In this document: one piece after another, positions 22,609 to 34,686 of the stretch
Layout of the letters: each line of letters begins with the position of its first letter
How positions within the stretch are numbered: the stretch's first letter is position 1
NCBI RefSeq assembly: GCF_000422485.1
Contig: NZ_AULW01000001.1
Coordinates: 186,001-250,000 of the forward strand
Length of the DNA: 64,000 nt
Direction: 5' to 3'
Source: Paenibacillus pasadenensis DSM 19293
GTDB taxonomy: Bacteria; Bacillota; Bacilli; Paenibacillales; Paenibacillaceae
Translations under genes and position numbers: made by a program
The notes under the pieces: generated by a model
The model's database searches: none
Told to the model about the DNA's origin: nothing
The model's input: only the letters and a program-made list of their open reading frames with translations

Positions 22609-23955
22609 CTATACGCTTGCCGCGGTCTGCTGCAGCAGCGCGGTCAGCTCGGCGTTGCCGAGCTCCTTGGCAAGATCCAGCGGCGTTTTTTCCGTAGACG
22701 GATTTTTCTTGTTCGGGTCGGCGCCCTTGGCGAGCAGCAGCTTGACGATGTCCAGCGCCTCGGCGTCGACTGCCTCGTACAGCGCATGATCCCGCTTCGG
22801 ATCGGCTCCATGCTGGAGCAGCAGCTCGACGACGCGGGCTTCCGGCTTGTAGGCGATGCCGTCATCCTGGGCGTCGTACAGCATGCCGCTCGCGAGCTCA
22901 AGCGGCGTGTAGCTCTCCTTGACGTCGCAGTTGCAGTCGTTCGGATCGGCGCCGTTCTTGAGCAGCAGCTCCATCATGGCGTACGCGCGGCTGCCGTCAG
23001 CGCCGACATAGCCGGCAGCGGCGGCGAGCGGCGCAGCGAATTGCTGCTTGCCGTCGGACTTGGCGCTCGCTCCGGCCGCCAGCAGCTCCTTCACGATCTC
23101 CAGGCGTCCGGCGTGGATCGCCGTCCAGACGAGGTTGCCGTTCTCCTGCTCGAGGCCGGCGATGTCCGGCTTGGCGGAGAGCAGCAGCCGCAAGAGCTCC
23201 AGATCGGACGCCTCGGTCGTTGCCGGATATTCCCCGTCCGCCGTCTCGCGGTAAGGCAACGTCGCCGCTTCGACGAGCGCGATGGCGTCGCCCTCTTCCA
23301 TCGTGACGATCATGTTGACGTCGGCTCCGTTGTCGAGGAACAGCTTGACGATGTCCTTGTTTTTGGTGAAGACGCTCGTGATGAACGCCTGCTCGCTGAG
23401 CGCCGGCTTCCAGCCTGCGGCAAGCATCGCCTTGAGCTTGTCCAGCTTGCCGGCCCAGGCGAAGCTGTTGGCCTTGTCCGCCCAGCGCGCCTGCAGCTCG
23501 GCGCCTTGGAGCGGAGCGACCGTCACCTGCTGCTTGGCGGCGTTCCAGCCGACCTTGCTGTCAAGCGCTTCGCCGATGAAGCGAAGCGGCACGAGCGTGC
23601 GTCCTTTGAGCACGAGCGAAGGCTGGGACAGCTCGACCTTCTGGCCGTCGACGAGCGCCCAGTTCTGGCCGATCGTATGGACGATCGTCGTGAAGCCCTT
23701 CGTCGCGGTGATCTGCTTGCCGCTGACGGACACTTTGGCGCCGAGCCCTTCGAAAATGCCGCGCAGCGGCACGAGCGTCGAGCCGTTCACGATGACCGGC
23801 GGCTGATCGTACTTCTGCGTCTTGCCGTTCAGCACGACGCTGATCGCCGGCTTGGCGGCGGCCGCCGCGGCCGAATCGGCCGCGCCGCTTCCGAGACTCG
23901 TCGCGATGACGGCCGCAGCGATTGCCGTGGCGGCAAGACCTTTCCAATGGTTCAT
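22609..23955 (-). CDS. secreted stalk-domain (CuAO N-terminal) protein with ankyrin repeats
   Basis: A 448-residue precursor. After a signal peptide (residues 1-30, GLAATAIAAAVIATSLG) comes a copper-amine-oxidase-N-like stalk domain at about residues 40-150 with the paired motifs GSTLVPLRGIFEGLGA and GRTLVPLRFIGEALD. Residues about 185-440 hold six or more ankyrin-type repeats (KDIVKLFLDNGADVN, LEIVKELLAAGAS, MELLLKNGADPNDC, VVELLLQHGADP, LDIVKLLLAKGADPN). Ankyrins bind proteins, so it may be an envelope scaffold. The start ATG 23955 has AGGGG ten bases upstream; ATG 23964 is too close to it. The combination of stalk and ankyrins in one secreted protein is uncommon. Confidence 0.87.
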   Translation of the reverse strand: MNHWKGLAATAIAAAVIATSLGSGAADSAAAAAAKPAISVVLNGKTQKYDQPPVIVNGSTLVPLRGIFEGLGAKVSVSGKQITATKGFTTIVHTIGQNWALVDGQKVELSQPSLVLKGRTLVPLRFIGEALDSKVGWNAAKQQVTVAPLQGAELQARWADKANSFAWAGKLDKLKAMLAAGWKPALSEQAFITSVFTKNKDIVKLFLDNGADVNMIVTMEEGDAIALVEAATLPYRETADGEYPATTEASDLELLRLLLSAKPDIAGLEQENGNLVWTAIHAGRLEIVKELLAAGASAKSDGKQQFAAPLAAAAGYVGADGSRAYAMMELLLKNGADPNDCNCDVKESYTPLELASGMLYDAQDDGIAYKPEARVVELLLQHGADPKRDHALYEAVDAEALDIVKLLLAKGADPNKKNPSTEKTPLDLAKELGNAELTALLQQTAASV

Positions 23956-24050
23956 GATTGGCATTCCCCTGACCTCGATTATGTAAGCTCCACGTATGGA
24001 AAACTTCAACTCTATTATCGGAGGTCGGCCTCGCCTTGTCTATCGGAAAA

Positions 24051-24548
24051 TCAACGGGGGCCGGAAGTCCCGGCACCCGCGTCGGAGCGGGGAAGATCCA
24101 TCGACAGCCGAATCATGTCGACGCACGGAATTCCATTCTCCACGATCGGCTCGTCGTAGTGGCGCACGAAAAAATCGCGGTCGACGCCCGCGATGCGGAA
24201 GCCGCAGCGCTGATAGAGCGCCAGCTGGCCGATGCTGGAGTTGCCCGTGCCGACCTCGAGCGTCGCCGCCCCGAGCTCGCGGGCGCGCTCGACCGCATGG
24301 AGCACGAGCCGCTTGCCGAGGCCTTGGCCCTGGCGCTCCTCGGCGACCGCCACATTGACGAGCTCCAGCGTCGCCGGCCTCGTCGGCAGCAGCATGTACG
24401 CGCCGATCGGCGGTTCGTCGCCGTCGGCCAGCAGCCAGCATTCACCGCGCTCCGCGTAGGAAGCGACCATCTCGGCGGACGGGTCGGAGAGCAGCAGCAG
24501 CTCCATCGGCAGCGGCTCTTCCGGATTTCGTTTACGAATGATGATCAT
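24051..24548 (-). CDS. GNAT-family N-acetyltransferase
   Basis: A 165-residue acetyltransferase. The acetyl-CoA binding motif is VNVAVAEERQGQGLGKRLVLH (shown in part) at about residues 64-85, with ATLEVGTGNSSIGQLALYQR and CGFRIAGVDRDFF after it, as in the GNAT fold. Substrate is unknown. ATG 24548 has GGAGG ten bases upstream and overlaps the stop of the preceding membrane-protein gene (ATGA), so the three genes 25138-25992, 24545-25141 and this one form an operon. A much longer open frame upstream is the shadow of that membrane gene. Confidence 0.88.
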   Translation of the reverse strand: MIIIRKRNPEEPLPMELLLLSDPSAEMVASYAERGECWLLADGDEPPIGAYMLLPTRPATLELVNVAVAEERQGQGLGKRLVLHAVERARELGAATLEVGTGNSSIGQLALYQRCGFRIAGVDRDFFVRHYDEPIVENGIPCVDMIRLSMDLPRSDAGAGTSGPR

Positions 24549-25141
24549 AGGGTTGGCGCCTCCTTGTCGACTCTGTGCCTGCGGACACGGGCTAGACGGA
24601 ACGGCAGCCGCAGCGCCAGCAGCTCGGCGATGCCGAGCAGGAGGACGCCGCCTCCATACCAGACCCACCACTGCAGCTCCTCTAGATTGAACTGGAACGG
24701 ATAGAACACCAGCAGGACAAAAGCGAGCAGCGCATAAAACGTCCGCCTGCCTCCGGCCTGATGCTGGATATCCCTCGCTTTCGCCTTGGATGCCGCCTCG
24801 CGCAGCCCTGTGCAAAGCAGCACGATCAGCACGGCGTGAAGCGCCAGCATCAGCTGGCCGTACAGCTGGACCGGCAGCGGCAGCTGCGAGATTCCCTCCG
24901 TCGGATTCATGGTATACGGCATGAGCACAGCCGGGAGCGAGACGGCCGCCAGCCCCCAGGCGAGCCGCCCGGCGCGGCGCATAGCGGGAAACTCGCTGCC
25001 GAGCCGCAGCGATCCCGACGCCGCCATCATATAGCCCACGAAGTCCGGCAGCCAGTCGATGCCCGCGATCCGCACGTCGAGCAGCACGAGGAGGAGGCCC
25101 CAGCCGATGCGGCGAAGCGGCTTTCGCCAGGATACATTCAT
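24545..25141 (-). CDS. integral membrane protein, unknown function
   Basis: A 198-residue protein with about six hydrophobic helices, starting WRKPLRRIGWGLLLVLLDVRI and ending in a basic tail (RLARVRRHRVDKEAPTL). No transport or enzyme motif was recognised. It begins inside the stop of the upstream gene (ATGA overlap) and its own stop overlaps the GNAT start. This tight coupling suggests the three products act together, perhaps on the cell envelope. Confidence 0.75.
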   Translation of the reverse strand: MNVSWRKPLRRIGWGLLLVLLDVRIAGIDWLPDFVGYMMAASGSLRLGSEFPAMRRAGRLAWGLAAVSLPAVLMPYTMNPTEGISQLPLPVQLYGQLMLALHAVLIVLLCTGLREAASKAKARDIQHQAGGRRTFYALLAFVLLVFYPFQFNLEELQWWVWYGGGVLLLGIAELLALRLPFRLARVRRHRVDKEAPTL

Positions 25142-25992
25142 CGCGAGCTCCCTCCGTTCATGGCCGGATGCGGCTCGCTTCCTTTTCGAAGCTGCTTCAC
25201 CAGCGCCGTCAAGTCGTTCTCGTCGATGGCCAAGTTCGGAAAAGCAAGCGGCTCCCGCTCCCGGATGATCCGGCCGTCCTCCGTCCGGAACGTCAGCTCC
25301 AGGCCCATCTCGTAATAATGGGCTCCGCGAAGGCTGTTCCCGCCGTCAGGCGCGAACGACCAGTCGATCCGGATCGTCTCCCCTTTGGTCAGCGCGACCG
25401 GCGGCTGCAGCGACTTAGCCCCGAAGCCGTAAGGCTTCAACCGGATCGAGTCGCCAAGCTCAGCAGGAACGACTTCGATTCTTTCGAGCGTGCAGTCGCA
25501 AGCGGCTGCGCCGTTTACGGAACCGTTGTCGGACCCGCCCCCCTTGCCCTTGATGCCTAGAACCGACTCCTCGCGCTTGCGCAGCGTGCCGGCCCGGACC
25601 TGCTTTATGGTTCCATTGCGGTAATGTACGGTCAACGTTATCGGCTGCGGCTCCTTGAGCTGTTCATAGGCCTCTTGATCCACTTCCCAACTGGCATAGG
25701 CCGTCAGCTGGCGCTGGTAGCGGAAGCCCATCGTCTCTTGCAGCACGATGGCAGCATCGGGCCGCTCGTTCCATTGCACGAATAGGACGGAATTCCGCTC
25801 TCGGCGATTTTCCAAGTAAGGGATGTAGAGCTGATTGGTGCCGGGATGGACGAGCTGATCCTGCGTGAAAAAATAAGGCTCTTCCAATAGCTGCGTGCCG
25901 CGATAGAGCAGATTCCCGGTCCAGCTCGCCGCGATCAGCACGACCGCCGCCGCTGCCGCCGTCCACGGACGGCGCTTGATCCAGCCTAGCAT
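25138..25992 (-). CDS. membrane-anchored extracytoplasmic protein, unknown function
   Basis: A 284-residue protein with one N-terminal transmembrane helix (WTAAAAAVVLIAASWTGNLLY) and a large outside domain rich in beta strands. A CDC motif (AAACDCTLERIEV) follows a Gly-rich loop near residue 160. It has no lipobox, sortase or SLH signal, so the single helix is the likely anchor. It heads the three-gene operon with the polytopic membrane protein and the GNAT. ATG follows AAGGAGG. I do not recognise a family. Confidence 0.75.
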   Translation of the reverse strand: MLGWIKRRPWTAAAAAVVLIAASWTGNLLYRGTQLLEEPYFFTQDQLVHPGTNQLYIPYLENRRERNSVLFVQWNERPDAAIVLQETMGFRYQRQLTAYASWEVDQEAYEQLKEPQPITLTVHYRNGTIKQVRAGTLRKREESVLGIKGKGGGSDNGSVNGAAACDCTLERIEVVPAELGDSIRLKPYGFGAKSLQPPVALTKGETIRIDWSFAPDGGNSLRGAHYYEMGLELTFRTEDGRIIREREPLAFPNLAIDENDLTALVKQLRKGSEPHPAMNGGSSR

Positions 25993-26056
25993 TGCGCGTC
26001 TCCTCCTTCAACCTGCCTATCATAGCATGATCCAGGAGTATTTTGGGAAAGTATGC

Positions 26057-26091
26057 AAAAAATCCCCGGAACCGTTCGGTCGGCACCGGGG
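26057..26091 (-). terminator. terminator of mqo
   Basis: CCCCGG (26064-26069) pairs with CCGGGG (26086-26091), with an inner ACCG/CGGT stem and six A on the plus strand as the U-tract. It lies about 15 bases past the mqo stop. Confidence 0.8.
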
Positions 26092-26103
26092 AGGGAAGAC
26101 AGC

Positions 26104-27597
26104 TTATTTGGCTGGATGCAGTTCCTTGAGCTGGAGCGCCTTGGCCGTAGAGGCCTCGATCTGCGCGATCAGCTGCGGGTGCTGGAGAAGCTTGAGGCCG
26201 TAGGAAGGGATCATTTGCTTGATCTTCGGCTCCCATGCCTTGAGCTGCTGCGGGAAGCATTTTTCAATGACCTCCAGCATGACGGAAACCGCAGTCGATG
26301 CTCCCGGCGAGGCGCCAAGCAGCGCCGCGATCGAGCCGTCGGCCGCGCTTACGACTTCCGTACCGAATTGCAGGATGCCTTTGCCCGCCGGCGTATCCTT
26401 GATGACCTGCACGCGCTGGCCGGCTACGACGAGCTCCCAGTCCTCGCTCTTGGCTTCCGGAACGAACTCGCGCAGCGCGTTCATCCGCTGCTCCTTGGAC
26501 AGCGACAGCTCCTTGAGCAGGTACTTCACGAGCGGCACGTTCTTGGCGCCGGAAGCGAGCATCGTCACCAGGTTGTTCGGCTTGACGGACGTGATCAGAT
26601 CGAGCATCGAGCCGTTCTTGAGAAACTTCGGCGAGAAGCCGGCGAAAGGTCCGAAGAACAGCATTTCCTTGCCCTCGATATAACGCTTGTCAAGATGAGG
26701 CACGGACATCGGCGGCGCGCCGACGGCGGCCTTGCCGTACACCTTGGCGTGATGCCGGGAGACGACCTCCGGATTTTGGCATACCATGAAGATGCCGCTG
26801 ATCGGGAAGCCGCCGATGGCGCGTCCTTCTGGAATGCCGGACTTCTGCAGCAGATGCAGGCTGCCGCCGCCGCCGCCGAGGAAGACGAACTTGGCGTTAT
26901 GGCGTTCGACCGCTCCTCGGCCGTCGCGCACCTTGATCTCCCAGCTGCCGTCGCCGGCACGCTTCACGTCGTCGACCTGATGGTTGTAGCGGACATCGAC
27001 GCCTTGCCTTTGCAGATGGGCGAACAGCATGCGCGTTAAAGCGCCAAAGTTGACGTCCGTTCCGGAGTCGATCTTCGTCGCCGCAATCGGCTCGTCGACC
27101 TTGCGTCCGTCCATGATGAGCGGAATCCACTGCTTGAGCTGGTCGGGACGGTCGGAATACTCCATACCCCGGAACAGCGGGTTGTCCTTGAGCGCTTCGT
27201 GGCGCTTGCGGAGGAAGTTGACGTTGTTCTGCCCGAACACGAGGCTCATATGCGGCAGCGCCTTGATGAACTCCTGAGGATGCTGGATAAGTCCGCTTGC
27301 CGCCAGATGCGCCCAGAACTGCTTGGATACCTGGAATTCCTCGTTGACCTTGACCGCCTTGCTGATGTCGATCGAGCCGTCGGCCTTCTCGGTCGTGTAG
27401 TTGAGCTCGCACAGGGAGGAGTGGCCCGTACCGGCATTGTTCCATTCGTTCGAGCTTTCCTCGCCTGCCGAGGCGAGCTTTTCGAACACTTTGATGTTCC
27501 AGTCCGGCGCAAGCTCCTTCAGCAAGGCGCCAAGGGTGGCGCTCATGATGCCGGCGCCGATCAAGATCACGTCAGTTGCAGGTTGTCGATTGCTCAA
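26104..27597 (-). CDS. mqo: malate:quinone oxidoreductase
   Basis: A 497-residue FAD enzyme that oxidises malate to oxaloacetate and passes electrons to quinone at the inner face of the membrane. The N-terminal FAD site is [18 protein letters not shown]; the substrate-site signatures of the family follow ([67 protein letters not shown]). Length is exactly that of Mqo. The start is TTG at 27595-27597 with AAGGA nine bases upstream; no ATG fits the conserved N terminus. It runs alone, with a terminator after it, and lies next to the gene-free repeat region at 28 kb. Confidence 0.95.
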   Translation of the reverse strand: MSNRQPATDVILIGAGIMSATLGALLKELAPDWNIKVFEKLASAGEESSNEWNNAGTGHSSLCELNYTTEKADGSIDISKAVKVNEEFQVSKQFWAHLAASGLIQHPQEFIKALPHMSLVFGQNNVNFLRKRHEALKDNPLFRGMEYSDRPDQLKQWIPLIMDGRKVDEPIAATKIDSGTDVNFGALTRMLFAHLQRQGVDVRYNHQVDDVKRAGDGSWEIKVRDGRGAVERHNAKFVFLGGGGGSLHLLQKSGIPEGRAIGGFPISGIFMVCQNPEVVSRHHAKVYGKAAVGAPPMSVPHLDKRYIEGKEMLFFGPFAGFSPKFLKNGSMLDLITSVKPNNLVTMLASGAKNVPLVKYLLKELSLSKEQRMNALREFVPEAKSEDWELVVAGQRVQVIKDTPAGKGILQFGTEVVSAADGSIAALLGASPGASTAVSVMLEVIEKCFPQQLKAWEPKIKQMIPSYGLKLLQHPQLIAQIEASTAKALQLKELHPAK

Positions 27598-28009
27598 TGT
27601 TATCGGTCCTTACCCATGAATTTTTTAAAGCCGGATCGACTCGGATCCACAATCACTCCCTCTAGTATAGCACGATTCGACGGCGCTTTGTAATGACCGC
27701 TCGAGTCCTATCTTCGCTTGTCGGAGCGCGGACACCGGGACCGATCCGCTTCGCGGAGCGGGGACTCGTTCCGATCTTCCTAGAGCCCAGATTCCTCTGA
27801 TTCCATTCTCCAGCAGGGGTGGAACCCGGCCTCCAAGGGACCCGCGGCCGCTTCTTCGCGAGTCTCCCGTCCGCTTCGCTCCTGGTCCTGGCATATTGCT
27901 CACGCTTCGCGCATGTTGCACGGTTCCGCGCCTGTTGCAACAAGTGCAGCATCTTACTTCTGCATTCAGATGCGCAACCAGACCGCTCCACCAACCGCCC
28001 CTGAACTTC
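27598..28009. other. gene-free spacer upstream of mqo
   Basis: No gene was recognised. The plus strand is pyrimidine-rich with short GC stems. A promoter for mqo should lie in its first 100 bases, but no clear -35/-10 pair was seen. Confidence 0.5.
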
Positions 28010-28316
28010 CAGCTCCACAGCCGCACCGAGTTGCTCGATTTTTCCGCGCAGCTCGCTCCGTTTCGCTCCGTGGACACTCGAGTTACTCGGTTTTTCCGCA
28101 CAACTCGTTCCGTTTCTCCCCCTGGACACCCGAGTTACTCGGTTTTTCCGCGCAACTCGCCCCGTTTCTCCCCCGGGCACCCGAGTTGCTCGGTTTTTCC
28201 GTGCAACTCGTTCCGTTTCTCCCCCTGGACGCCCGAGTTACTCGGTTTTTCCGCGCAACTCGTTCCGTTTCTCCCCCTGGACGCCCGAGTTACTCGGTTT
28301 TTCCGCGCAGCTCGCC
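28010..28316. repeat. six-unit, 52-nt tandem repeat array (copy B of the composite repeat)
   Basis: Six units have their TT core at 28031, 28083, 28135, 28186, 28238 and 28290, giving periods of 52, 52, 51, 52 and 52. The fullest units contain CCGAGTTACTCGGTTTTT (a 5-bp hairpin followed by five T) and CTCGTTCCGTTTCTCCCCCT. The period is not a multiple of three, so open frames crossing the array change frame at each unit, and no protein is likely. Units differ by a few substitutions. Confidence 0.92.
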
Positions 28317-28420
28317 TATGTAATTGGTCGAGCAGGGCTGGGATGGTTTGTGCAGGCAGCTTTGCCTGCTTGCTGGCTCGGTCTGTTTTAAGGCCAGTTT
28401 GTTGGCCGCGCGAAGCGCTG

Positions 28421-28631
28421 TCGTCTCCCAGTATTCGGGAGACGGTCCTCCCTCCTAATAAGAAGGGGGGAGGGAGCAAGCTTGCGGGGCGAGGCAGAGC
28501 GGAGCGAGACGATGCCTTTCGGAGAAGCGGCAGCGGTCCTCTTGGAAGACGGATGGCCTCCGAATAGGAGGTCGGGAAATCAGGGCATCCGGCTTCCAGT
28601 GGAATCGGAGAAAGGCTCGGCTCGCGCAGCG
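28421..28631. repeat. structured conserved block, copy B
   Basis: It starts with the stem CGTCTCCC/GGGAGACG (28422-28444) followed by a CCTCCCTCC/GGGGGGAGG hairpin. From 28504 to 28631 it is the second copy of the 128-base block (first copy 14905-15032), with the long stem 28544-28556/28585-28597. Order and orientation relative to the 52-nt units are the same as in copy A. It lies about 170 bases past the pyrE stop. Confidence 0.78.
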
Positions 28632-28797
28632 GGCTTCCTGCCCCTCAGGGTCTGCTTCTCCGGCTTCACCGGAGAAAGGCTCCTCCCCCTCAGCCCGCGC
28701 AGCGGCCCTCCTGCCCAAACAGCGAAAAGGACGGTCGGCCTCATGCGCCGTCCCGCCCCTCTATCGCTCTGCCTCGGCGCGAGGCCGATCTCGCCGC

Positions 28798-29445
28798 CTA
28801 CTTGCCGTAGCTGGCCGGGTCCTCTCGCCACGCCTGCAGCGACGCGAGCTGCCCGCTCTGCACGATGCCGCGCTCGGCCGCCACGTCGATCAGCGCCGAG
28901 TAGCCCGACAGCGTGCGCAGCGGCACGCCCGCCTCCGCGAAAGCCTTCTCGGCGCTCGCGAACTGATACGAGAAGATGGCGACGACCGCCAGCACCTCGC
29001 CGCCCGCCTCGGCGACCGCCTGCGCCGCCTTGATCGAGCTGCCGCCGGTCGAGATCAGATCCTCGATGACGACGACCTTCTGCCCCGCGGCGATGCGGCC
29101 TTCGATCTGGTTCTGCTTGCCGTGGCCCTTGGCCTTGTCGCGGATGTAGGCCATCGGCAGGTTCAGCTTCTGCGCGACCCAGGCGGCATGCGGGATGCCC
29201 GCCGTCGCCGTGCCGGCGATGACGTCGGCGTCCGGATAGCTCTCGCGAATGACCGCGGCAAAGCCCTCCGCCACGAGGTCGCGGATATCCGGGTAGGACA
29301 TCGTCAGCCGGTTGTCGCAGTAGATCGGCGACTTCAGCCCGCTCGTCCAGGTGAACGGCTCCTCCGGCCGCAGCGCGACCGCTCCGATGTCCAGCAGCTT
29401 GGCCGCGATCTCGCGCGGAAGGCTTTCGACTTGAAGCATGCTCAT
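28798..29445 (-). CDS. pyrE: orotate phosphoribosyltransferase
   Basis: A 215-residue enzyme that joins orotate to PRPP to give OMP, the fifth step of UMP synthesis. The PRPP loop VVVIEDLISTGGSS is at about residues 121-134, preceded by GTATAGIPHAAWVAQ and RDKAKGHGKQN, all typical. Its ATG overlaps the pyrF stop (ATGA), and it is the last gene of the pyr operon. No clear terminator directly follows; the composite repeat block lies 170 bases downstream on the same transcript strand. Confidence 0.96.
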   Translation of the reverse strand: MSMLQVESLPREIAAKLLDIGAVALRPEEPFTWTSGLKSPIYCDNRLTMSYPDIRDLVAEGFAAVIRESYPDADVIAGTATAGIPHAAWVAQKLNLPMAYIRDKAKGHGKQNQIEGRIAAGQKVVVIEDLISTGGSSIKAAQAVAEAGGEVLAVVAIFSYQFASAEKAFAEAGVPLRTLSGYSALIDVAAERGIVQSGQLASLQAWREDPASYGK

Positions 29446-30188
29446 GCTTGGATCAGCTCCTCGATAATGGATTCAATGGCGGCGCGCGGATCGGCCGCCC
29501 GGGTGATCGGCCGTCCGATCACCATGTAGTCGGTGCCGGCGCGAAGCGCGTCCTGCGGCGTCATGACGCGCGTCTGGTCGCCGACATCGGCGCCGGCCGG
29601 ACGGATGCCCGGCGTGACCGTCTGGAACGCCGGTCCGCAGGTGTCCTTGACGAGCTGCACCTCATGCGGCGAGGCGACGACGCCGTCGAGGCCGGACGCG
29701 ATTGCGAGCAGCGCGTAGCGGGCGACCGCCTCCTCGACCGTGCCGGGGATGCCGATCTCGTCGTTGAGCATCTCCTCGCTCGTGCTCGTCAGCTGCGTGA
29801 CGGCGATGACCGTCGGGCGGGGCAGCGAAGGATCGGCGGCGAGCGCCTCCTCGACGCCGTCCATCGCCGCCTCCATCATGTCGCGGCCGCCGGCGGCATG
29901 CACGTTGAACATGTCGACGCCGAGCCTCGCGATGCTGCTCGCTCCGCCTTTGACGGTGTTGGGAATATCATGCATCTTCACGTCGAGGAACACGCGGTAG
30001 CCGCGCTCCTTGAGACGGCGGACGAAGTCCAGTCCGGCGGCGTAGAAAAGCTGCATGCCGACCTTCATGTAGCAGGGGATGCCTTGGAGCTGCTCCAGCA
30101 GCTGCTCGGCGGAGGCGGCGTCCGGGTAATCCAGCGCCACCATCACCTTGGCTGCCGCCTGCTCGCGGCTCAGGGCCGTTGTGCTCAT
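29442..30188 (-). CDS. pyrF: orotidine 5'-phosphate decarboxylase
   Basis: A 248-residue enzyme that removes CO2 from OMP to give UMP. The active-site stretch FLDVKMHDIPNTVKGG, with its Asp-Lys-Asp set, is present, as are TVTPGIRPAG and YMVIGRPITRAADP, the phosphate-binding C-terminal signature. The start is ATG 30188 behind AAGGAGG; an earlier in-frame ATG at 30245 is less likely. In Bacillus the genes pyrK and pyrD precede pyrF, but here carB lies directly upstream with a 141-base gap. The stop overlaps the pyrE start. Confidence 0.95.
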   Translation of the reverse strand: MSTTALSREQAAAKVMVALDYPDAASAEQLLEQLQGIPCYMKVGMQLFYAAGLDFVRRLKERGYRVFLDVKMHDIPNTVKGGASSIARLGVDMFNVHAAGGRDMMEAAMDGVEEALAADPSLPRPTVIAVTQLTSTSEEMLNDEIGIPGTVEEAVARYALLAIASGLDGVVASPHEVQLVKDTCGPAFQTVTPGIRPAGADVGDQTRVMTPQDALRAGTDYMVIGRPITRAADPRAAIESIIEELIQA

Positions 30189-30329
30189 CGCTTGCTCCTC
30201 CTTGTGATCGATCTGTTCGGTCGACTGGGCATAGAGAAAGGCCATCCGCCAGAAGCGCGCCGCCGGCAGCGCCTAGGAAGGCGGTGCTGGAGACGGCGCG
30301 CTCATCGGCGCTGGCCGTGCTTCATCGGA

Positions 30330-33528
<3,199 letters not shown>

Positions 33529-33542
<14 letters not shown>

Positions 33543-34674
33543 ACAGCAGCTCTCCTTTGGACGCTTCCGACAGTTGGGCTTGACGCGGCTTGGAAGGGTT
33601 AGTGCGGCGATGGGTGCGGATCAGCTCCAGGAATTCGTCGAACAGGTAGCTGGAATCGAACGGCCCCGGGGCCGCCTCCGGATGGTATTGGACCGAGAAG
33701 GCCGGATGCTGATTATGCTTCAGCCCTTCGACCGTCTTGTCGTTGTTGTTGATATGGGTCACGGTCAGCTCGGTGCCGGCGATGCTGGACTCCGGCACGG
33801 TGTAGCCGTGGTTCTGGCTCGTAATGTAGCAGCGTCCCGTGGAAAGCTCCTTGACCGGGTGGTTGCCGCCGCGATGGCCGAACTTGAGCTTCTCCGTATC
33901 CGCGCCGCAAGCGAGCGCGAACAGCTGGTGGCCGAGGCAGATGCCGAAGATCGGGTATTCGCCGAGCAGCTCGCGGATCGTCGCGACCGCATGCGGCACG
34001 TCCTGCGGGTCGCCAGGGCCGTTGGACAGCTGGATGCCGTCCGGATTGAGGCGGCGGATCGTCTCCGCGGACGTGTCATGCGGCACGACGACGACGTCGC
34101 AGCCGCGCTTGGTCAGCTCGCGCAGGATGCCGGTCTTGGCGCCGTAGTCGATCAGCACGATGCGCTCGCCGAAGCCCGGGCTCGTGAACACCTGCTTCGT
34201 CGACGTGCGGGCGACCTGGTCGCGCAGCAGCGGCGTGCCGGTCAGCTGCTCGACGATCGCCTCGACGCGCTCGCTGCCGGTCGTGATGACGCCGCGCATC
34301 GTGCCGAAGTGGCGCAGCTTGCGGGTCAGCATGCGCGTGTCGATCTCGCTGATCGCCGGGATTCCGTGCTCCTTGAGCAGCCAGTCCAGCGACACCTGGG
34401 CGCGCCAGTTGCTCGGGATCGGCTCGTGGCGGCGTACGGCGAAGCCGTGGATGAACGGCGCCACCGTCTCGAAATCGTCGCGGGTGATGCCGTAGTTCCC
34501 GATCAGCGGGTACGTCATGGTGACGATCTGTCCGCAGTACGACGGATCGGAGAGCACCTCCTGGTAGCCGGTAATGCCGGTGTTGAATACGACCTCGCCG
34601 GGCTTGAACGTCTCGGCGCCGAACGACTGGCCCGCAAATACGGTTCCATCCTCAAGAATCAGTCTCGCTTGCAT
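33529..34674 (-). CDS. carA: carbamoyl-phosphate synthase, small subunit
   Basis: A 381-residue glutamine amidotransferase (pyrAA) that feeds ammonia to the large subunit. The N-terminal CarA domain has [20 protein letters not shown]; the class I glutaminase half has the nucleophile in [16 protein letters not shown] and the His-Glu pair in [11 protein letters not shown]. The start is ATG 34674, behind AAGGAG at eight bases; a GTG three codons earlier lies in that site. It overlaps carB by 14 bases, keeping the subunits in balance, and follows pyrC after 12 bases. Confidence 0.96.
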
Positions 34675-34686
34675 CCGTATCACTCC

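Noticed and set aside
28010-28316. CRISPR array
   Set aside because: The whole unit is repeated, with no unique spacers between short repeats, and there are no cas genes in the window.
27625-28567. Several overlapping open frames on both strands in the 52-nt repeat region
   Set aside because: The 52-nt period changes frame at each unit, the peptides are repeat artefacts, and no start has a good ribosome site.
30189-30329. A remnant of pyrK or pyrD between carB and pyrF
   Set aside because: The 141-base gap has no frame or motif like those proteins.
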